64,000 nt of DNA from Polaribacter sp. Hel_I_88. Its GTDB lineage: Bacteria; Bacteroidota; Bacteroidia; Flavobacteriales; Flavobacteriaceae. Positions 60,142 to 64,000 of the stretch are shown one piece after another (within the stretch, counting starts at the first letter, position 1; the number at the start of each line of letters is the position of its first letter). The DNA lies in NCBI RefSeq assembly GCF_000687935.1, contig NZ_JHZZ01000001.1, forward strand, positions 2,800,001-2,864,000, read 5' to 3'. The notes below the pieces were generated by a model, which saw only the letters and a list, made by a program, of their open reading frames with translations, did not search any database and was not told the DNA's origin. Made by a program: the position numbers and the translations under genes.

Positions 60142-61434
60142 ATGAAATTCAAAAAATCAGAAAAATTATATAATAAAGGATTAAAACACTTAGTTGGAGC
60201 TGTAAATTCTCCTGTAAGAGCATTTTCTTCAGTCGGTGGAAATCCTTTGTTTATCAAAAAAGCAAAAGGAAGTAAAATTATAGATGTTGATGGAAACGAA
60301 TATGTAGATTTAGTCGTTTCTTATGGCCCAATGATTTTAGGTCATAGACATAAAAAAGTAGAAAAAGCGGCAAAAAAAGCCTTAAAAAATGGGTATTCTT
60401 TTGGAGCCTCTACAGAAGCAGAAATAAAATTAGCAAAAATTGTTTGTGATGCTTTTCCAGGAATGGATAAAGTTCGTTTTGTAAACTCAGGTACAGAAGC
60501 TGTGTTGAGTGCAGTTCGTTTGGCAAGAGCGTTTACAGGTAAAGATAAAATTATCAAATTTTCTGGTTGTTATCATGGGCATCAAGATTCATTATTAGTA
60601 GCAGCAGGATCTGGTTTGGCAACATTAAGCATGCCAGGAAGTAAAGGTGTTCCAGAAGGAGCTGTAAAAAACACACTAATTGCAGAATATAATAATTTAG
60701 AAAGTGTAAAGGCACATTTTGATAAATATGATGATATTGCAGGTGTAATTTTAGAACCAATTTGTGGAAATATGGGTGTTGCCATTCCTCAAAACGGATT
60801 TTTAGTAGCATTAAAAAAATATTTAGAAACCAAAGGAGCGTTGTTAATTGCTGATGAAGTAATGACGGGTTTTCGTTCTAAATTTGGAGGAGCACAAGAA
60901 TTATTAGGAGTTACAGCAGATATTACTTGTTTAGGAAAAGTAATTGGAGGAGGTTTTCCTGTAGGTGCTTATGGAGCAAGAGAAGAAATTATGCAAGAAG
61001 TGGCACCTTTAGGGGGCATGTATCAAGCAGGAACGTTGTCTGGGAATCCAATTGCAATGGCTGGAGGAATATCCACCTTGACAGAATTGAAAAGACAAAA
61101 TCCTTATGATAAATTCGAAGAAATTGGTTCTATTTTAGAAGTAATTTTATTAGAAACTGCTAAAAAGTACAATGTAGATTTAGTAGTAAATAGATTTGGT
61201 TCTATGATGAATCCTTTCTTTACAAATGTAAAAGTCACTAATTTCGAACAAGCACAAACATCAGACACTAAAAAGTTTGCAGTTTTCTTTTGGGAAATGA
61301 TAAAAAATGGCGTGTTTTTACCTCCAAGTCAGTTTGAAGCTTGGTTTTTAAACTCGGCAATTTCAGATAAAGACATAAAAATTATTGCAGAAGCAACTGA
61401 CAAAGCAATGAAGAAGGTTTCTGAAATGGAATAA
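60142..61434 (+). CDS. hemL: Glutamate-1-semialdehyde 2,1-aminomutase
   Basis: 430 aa, class III PLP aminotransferase fold. Contains LVGAVNSPVRAFSSVGG, SYGPMILGHRH, FVNSGTEAVLSAVRLARAFT, KFSGCYHGHQDSLLV, LLIADEVMTGFRSKFGG and CLGKVIGGGFPVGAYG with the PLP Lys. It isomerises glutamate-1-semialdehyde to 5-aminolevulinate, the step after HemA. Starts 60 bases after the nuclease gene and ends before a REP hairpin. Confidence 0.96.
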   Translation: MKFKKSEKLYNKGLKHLVGAVNSPVRAFSSVGGNPLFIKKAKGSKIIDVDGNEYVDLVVSYGPMILGHRHKKVEKAAKKALKNGYSFGASTEAEIKLAKIVCDAFPGMDKVRFVNSGTEAVLSAVRLARAFTGKDKIIKFSGCYHGHQDSLLVAAGSGLATLSMPGSKGVPEGAVKNTLIAEYNNLESVKAHFDKYDDIAGVILEPICGNMGVAIPQNGFLVALKKYLETKGALLIADEVMTGFRSKFGGAQELLGVTADITCLGKVIGGGFPVGAYGAREEIMQEVAPLGGMYQAGTLSGNPIAMAGGISTLTELKRQNPYDKFEEIGSILEVILLETAKKYNVDLVVNRFGSMMNPFFTNVKVTNFEQAQTSDTKKFAVFFWEMIKNGVFLPPSQFEAWFLNSAISDKDIKIIAEATDKAMKKVSEME

Positions 61435-61444
61435 TAAAATGTCA

Positions 61445-61477
61445 AGACCTCACAGGTTTTAAAAACCTGTGAGGTCT
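61445..61477. repeat. REP-like hairpin between hemL and hemE
   Basis: AGACCTCACAGGTTTT pairs with AAAACCTGTGAGGTCT, nearly without loop. Could also act as a terminator. Confidence 0.75.
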
Positions 61478-61510
61478 AAAAAGTCCAAGAAAATTCAACA
61501 AATTAAGAAT

Positions 61511-61544
61511 AGCTAATAGCCAAAAGCTAATAGCCAAAAGCTAT
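61511..61544. repeat. 14-base tandem repeat directly upstream of hemE
   Basis: AGCTAATAGCCAAA occurs twice exactly, then a partial AGCTAT, ending 3 bases before the hemE ATG. It occupies the position of the ribosome binding region. Confidence 0.9.
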
Positions 61545-61547
61545 AAA

Positions 61548-62579
61548 ATGATAAAAAACGATTTATTTTTAAGAGCATTAAAAGGAGAAACTGTAGATAG
61601 ACCACCAGTTTGGATGATGAGACAAGCAGGTAGATATTTACCAGAGTTTCAGGAAATAAAAAAGAAGTACGATTTCTTTACACGTTGTCAAACTCCAGAA
61701 TTAGCTTCAGAAATTACGGTTCAGCCAATTAGAAGATATGGAATGGATGCTGCAATTTTGTTTTCAGATATTTTAGTAATTCCACAAGCTATGAATATTC
61801 ATGTGGAAATGAAACCTAATTTTGGACCTTATTTACCAAATCCAATTCGTACTCAAAAAGATTTAGATTCAGTAATTGTTCCAGATATTCAAGACACTTT
61901 AGGCTATGTAATGGATGCTATAAAAGCAACCAAAGAAAAACTGAATGATGAGGTACCTTTAATTGGTTTTGCAGGTTCACCCTGGACAATTCTTTGTTAC
62001 TGTGTACAAGGTCAAGGCTCAAAAAACTTTGATAAAGCCAAAGAATTGTGTTTTACAAATCCTATAGTTGCACATTCTTTATTACAAAAAATTACAGACA
62101 CAACAATTGCTTATTTAAAAGCAAAAGTGGCAGCAGGTGTAAATGCAGTTCAAGTGTTTGATTCTTGGGGAGGCATGTTATCTCCAGTAGATTATCAAGA
62201 ATTTTCTTGGCAATATATGCAGCAGATTATCGATGCTTTAAAAGATGAAATTCCAGTAATCGCATTCGGAAAAGGATGTTGGTTTGCACTAAATGAAATG
62301 GCTAAATCAGGAGCTTCTGCTTTGGGTGTAGATTGGACGTGTTCTGCAAGAAATGCTCGTTATTTATCTGGAGGACAAATTACTTTACAAGGTAATTTCG
62401 ATCCTACAAGATTATTTTCTCCACCATCAGAAATCAAAAGAATGGTAACTCAAATGATTAACGAATTTGGGAAAGATAAATATATTGTAAATCTAGGTCA
62501 TGGAATTTTGCCAAATATTCCATTAGAAAATGCGAAAGCATTTATAGATGCTGTAAAGGAGTATAAAAGTCCAAATTAA
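61548..62579 (+). CDS. hemE: Uroporphyrinogen decarboxylase
   Basis: 343 aa. [18 protein letters not shown] with the invariant Arg residues that hold the substrate carboxylates; [14 protein letters not shown] with the catalytic Asp; [52 protein letters not shown] with the conserved His near the end. It decarboxylates uroporphyrinogen III to coproporphyrinogen III. Last hem gene of the plus-strand run. Confidence 0.97.
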   Translation: MIKNDLFLRALKGETVDRPPVWMMRQAGRYLPEFQEIKKKYDFFTRCQTPELASEITVQPIRRYGMDAAILFSDILVIPQAMNIHVEMKPNFGPYLPNPIRTQKDLDSVIVPDIQDTLGYVMDAIKATKEKLNDEVPLIGFAGSPWTILCYCVQGQGSKNFDKAKELCFTNPIVAHSLLQKITDTTIAYLKAKVAAGVNAVQVFDSWGGMLSPVDYQEFSWQYMQQIIDALKDEIPVIAFGKGCWFALNEMAKSGASALGVDWTCSARNARYLSGGQITLQGNFDPTRLFSPPSEIKRMVTQMINEFGKDKYIVNLGHGILPNIPLENAKAFIDAVKEYKSPN

Positions 62580-62596
62580 AAAACTAAACTAATCTT

Positions 62597-62710
62597 CCTG
62601 CAAGGTCTCTAGTGCTGAACATAATTCAGTTTCAAAAACCTTGTAGGATTGTATTATATTATTTTGGACGTTCCCTAAAAAGGTCGCGCTTTCAACTATA
62701 TCTTTTGCCA
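62597..62710. repeat. Flavobacterial dispersed repeats between hemE and the next gene
   Basis: 62597-62647 begins CCTGCAAGGT and ends CAAAAACCTTGTAGG, like the REP at 57891 but split by about 23 bases carrying CTGAACATAATTCAG. 62665-62710 (opening GGACGTTCCCTAAAAAGGTC) resembles a sequence I remember as recurring in flavobacterial intergenic regions. A 77-codon minus-strand frame across the region is not convincing as a gene. Confidence 0.55.
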
Positions 62711-62815
62711 GAAAAAGGCAAAAGGATGCCATTTCAATCGCTAACGCAAACTTTTGCCAGCCAATAGAATTTGTAATAATTTCAGAATTTCTTAAAAGCC
62801 AAAAAATAACTACAA

Positions 62816-63304
62816 ATGTCATTTTGGAATATTGTAAAAAGTTTAGATTTTAAGCAAGTGTGGATTCTGTTTCTATGGTTTTTACAGCATCCATTATATT
62901 TGTTTGCGACTGCAAAAGCAACCTATTCAACAGTTAAAATTGCTCAAAAAGAATTTCCAGATATTCATGACGAACATAATAAAGCAAATGCATTTCGTCA
63001 CGCTTTATGGAATTTATTAATCGCCAAAGAAAGTGCTAAATTTAGCTCAGATTTAGAAGATGTTTTAAGTTGGACAAAAAGAATTACAGATTGGCACGAA
63101 GAATTTTCGCCCAATAAAGAAATGGCAAAATTAATGGATTTGCACAATAATAAATTTGGTAGAAATAATTTTTTATATTTAAAGGATAAATCAACAGAGA
63201 CAATTATAACAACTTTAAAAAATGAATTGTTGAACGCAGTTCAGGTAAAACAAAAATCAGAATTTAAAAATTTTGAAAACCAATTAGTTTATTTAGATAA
63301 ATAA
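62816..63304 (+). CDS. DUF6973-like small protein
   Basis: 162 aa. N-terminal hydrophobic stretch (VWILFLWFLQHPLYLFATA), then HDEHNKANAFRHALWNLLIAKES, whose AFRHALWN block with HxxxNAFRH is the mark of the DUF6973 family, and ITDWHEEFSPNKEMAKLMDLHNNKFGR. Invariant His, Asn, Arg and Asp residues suggest an enzyme or metal binding, but no function is known to me. Starts 236 bases after hemE, 31 bases before the EI24-like gene. Confidence 0.7.
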   Translation: MSFWNIVKSLDFKQVWILFLWFLQHPLYLFATAKATYSTVKIAQKEFPDIHDEHNKANAFRHALWNLLIAKESAKFSSDLEDVLSWTKRITDWHEEFSPNKEMAKLMDLHNNKFGRNNFLYLKDKSTETIITTLKNELLNAVQVKQKSEFKNFENQLVYLDK

Positions 63305-63335
63305 ATTATTTTTAGAAAAGTAAAAATAACTAGGA

Positions 63336-64000
63336 ATGATAAAAAACATTGTTTTAGGAATCAAAGAATATACAGGAGCTTTTGCATTAATTTCTGATCT
63401 AAAACTCTGGAAATATTTTATTGTTCCTATTTTAATAAGCATTCTTACAGCTATTTTAATTGGGGTTGAGGTGTACGTTTTATATGATAATGTTGGTGGC
63501 GTAATTGCTAAATTATGGATTTGGGATTGGGGAAAAGAAGGGTTTACAGCAATTAGTAATTTTGTTGGCGGAATTATTGTTTTGGTGATAGGTTTAATTT
63601 TATACAAACATATTATCATGGCTTTTTCTGCGCCATTTATGAGTCCTGTTTCAGAAAAAATAGAGCATCATTTTTATGGAGATACAAAACATTTGCACAG
63701 AAAAACTAGCAATACAGAACAGTTAATAAGGGGAATCAGAATTAATGTTAGAAATTTATTTCGAGAACTTTTAATTACTTTTCCTATTTTACTTTTAAAA
63801 TTTATTCCAATTGTCAATATATTTTCAACTATTTTATTATTTATTGTACAAGCATATTATGCAGGTTTTGGAAATATGGATTATACGTTAGAGCGTCATT
63901 TAAATTACAAAGAAAGCATTAATTTTGTTCGAAAAAATAAAGGGTTTGCCATCGGAAACGGAATTGTATTTATGCTTTTTTTATTAATTCCGGTAATCGG
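63336..64000 (+). CDS. EI24-domain membrane protein, cut by the window end
   Basis: ATG at 63336, open to the last base (about 221 codons). The protein opens MIKNIVLGIKEYTGAFALIS and continues with KLWKYFIVPILISILTAILIG, VGGIIVLVIGLILYKHIIM, SAPFMSPVSEKIEHHF and QAYYAGFGNMDYTLERH; several membrane helices and the APFMSPVSEKIE block fit the EI24/CysZ-like family. In bacteria CysZ relatives transport sulfate, but the flavobacterial members are uncharacterised. C-terminus missing. Confidence 0.75.
   Translation, partial: MIKNIVLGIKEYTGAFALISDLKLWKYFIVPILISILTAILIGVEVYVLYDNVGGVIAKLWIWDWGKEGFTAISNFVGGIIVLVIGLILYKHIIMAFSAPFMSPVSEKIEHHFYGDTKHLHRKTSNTEQLIRGIRINVRNLFRELLITFPILLLKFIPIVNIFSTILLFIVQAYYAGFGNMDYTLERHLNYKESINFVRKNKGFAIGNGIVFMLFLLIPVI

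Noticed and set aside
60090..60170. Open frame (ends KDEIQKIRKII) overlapping the start of hemL
   Set aside because: It lacks a usable start and shares its last codons with hemL in another frame; at best a remnant.
62589..62822. 77-codon minus-strand frame between hemE and the DUF6973-like gene
   Set aside because: It runs across dispersed repeats and overlaps the start of the next gene; no protein family resemblance.

Overview
The window reads as chromosome of a marine member of the Flavobacteriia (Bacteroidota), something like Polaribacter, Formosa or their relatives. The signs are low GC, SusC/SusD pairs, secreted proteins with type IX secretion (T9SS) C-terminal sorting domains, many flavobacterial dispersed repeats, a hemC-hemD fusion and TAnnTTTG-type promoter boxes. 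No rRNA, tRNA or CRISPR was seen. The genus is inference; protein families are recognised by motif, without any database search.

Region 1 (1-765) is gene-poor. It holds the 5' end of an ISAon1-like transposase running off the left edge and a decayed coding fragment.

Region 2 (766-41365) is a large polysaccharide utilisation locus (PUL). It has two giant paralogous secreted proteins with a G8 domain and a CEMIP/TMEM2-like beta-helix, seven S1 sulfatases, two GH78-type alpha-L-rhamnosidases, a GH71/99-like putative hydrolase, one SusC/SusD pair, two further T9SS-secreted non-catalytic proteins (a LamG protein and a triple-module binding protein), a broken L-rhamnose mutarotase and a tiny exported peptide gene.

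Region 3 (41371-51328) is L-rhamnose catabolism: a GntR-type regulator divergent from an operon encoding fused rhamnulose-1-phosphate aldolase/lactaldehyde dehydrogenase, rhamnose isomerase, an FGGY kinase, a tandem class II aldolase-like protein, an FMN L-lactate dehydrogenase-like enzyme and an NCS1-type permease. Sulfatases would strip sulfate, the surface enzymes would cut the chain, SusCD would import fragments, GH78 enzymes would release rhamnose, and the operon would turn it into DHAP and pyruvate. The expected substrate is a sulfated, rhamnose-rich algal glycan. No ulvan lyase or unsaturated uronyl hydrolase is visible.

Eleven copies of one motif, (ACAGG-N5-)ACAGGATA, lie 53-93 bases upstream of nearly every PUL transcription unit and of the rhamnose operon, always in the same polarity relative to the gene. 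This ties Regions 2 and 3 into one regulon and is, with the CEMIP-like enzymes, the most interesting content.

Region 4 (51500-64000) is haem biosynthesis: hemJ, hemH, a SpoU methyltransferase and an AraC regulator on the minus strand; hemA, hemCD, hemB, hemL and hemE on the plus strand with a YhcG-type nuclease gene inserted; then a DUF6973-like gene and an EI24-like gene cut by the right edge. Its intergenic regions are rich in heptamer tandem repeats and REP-like hairpins.
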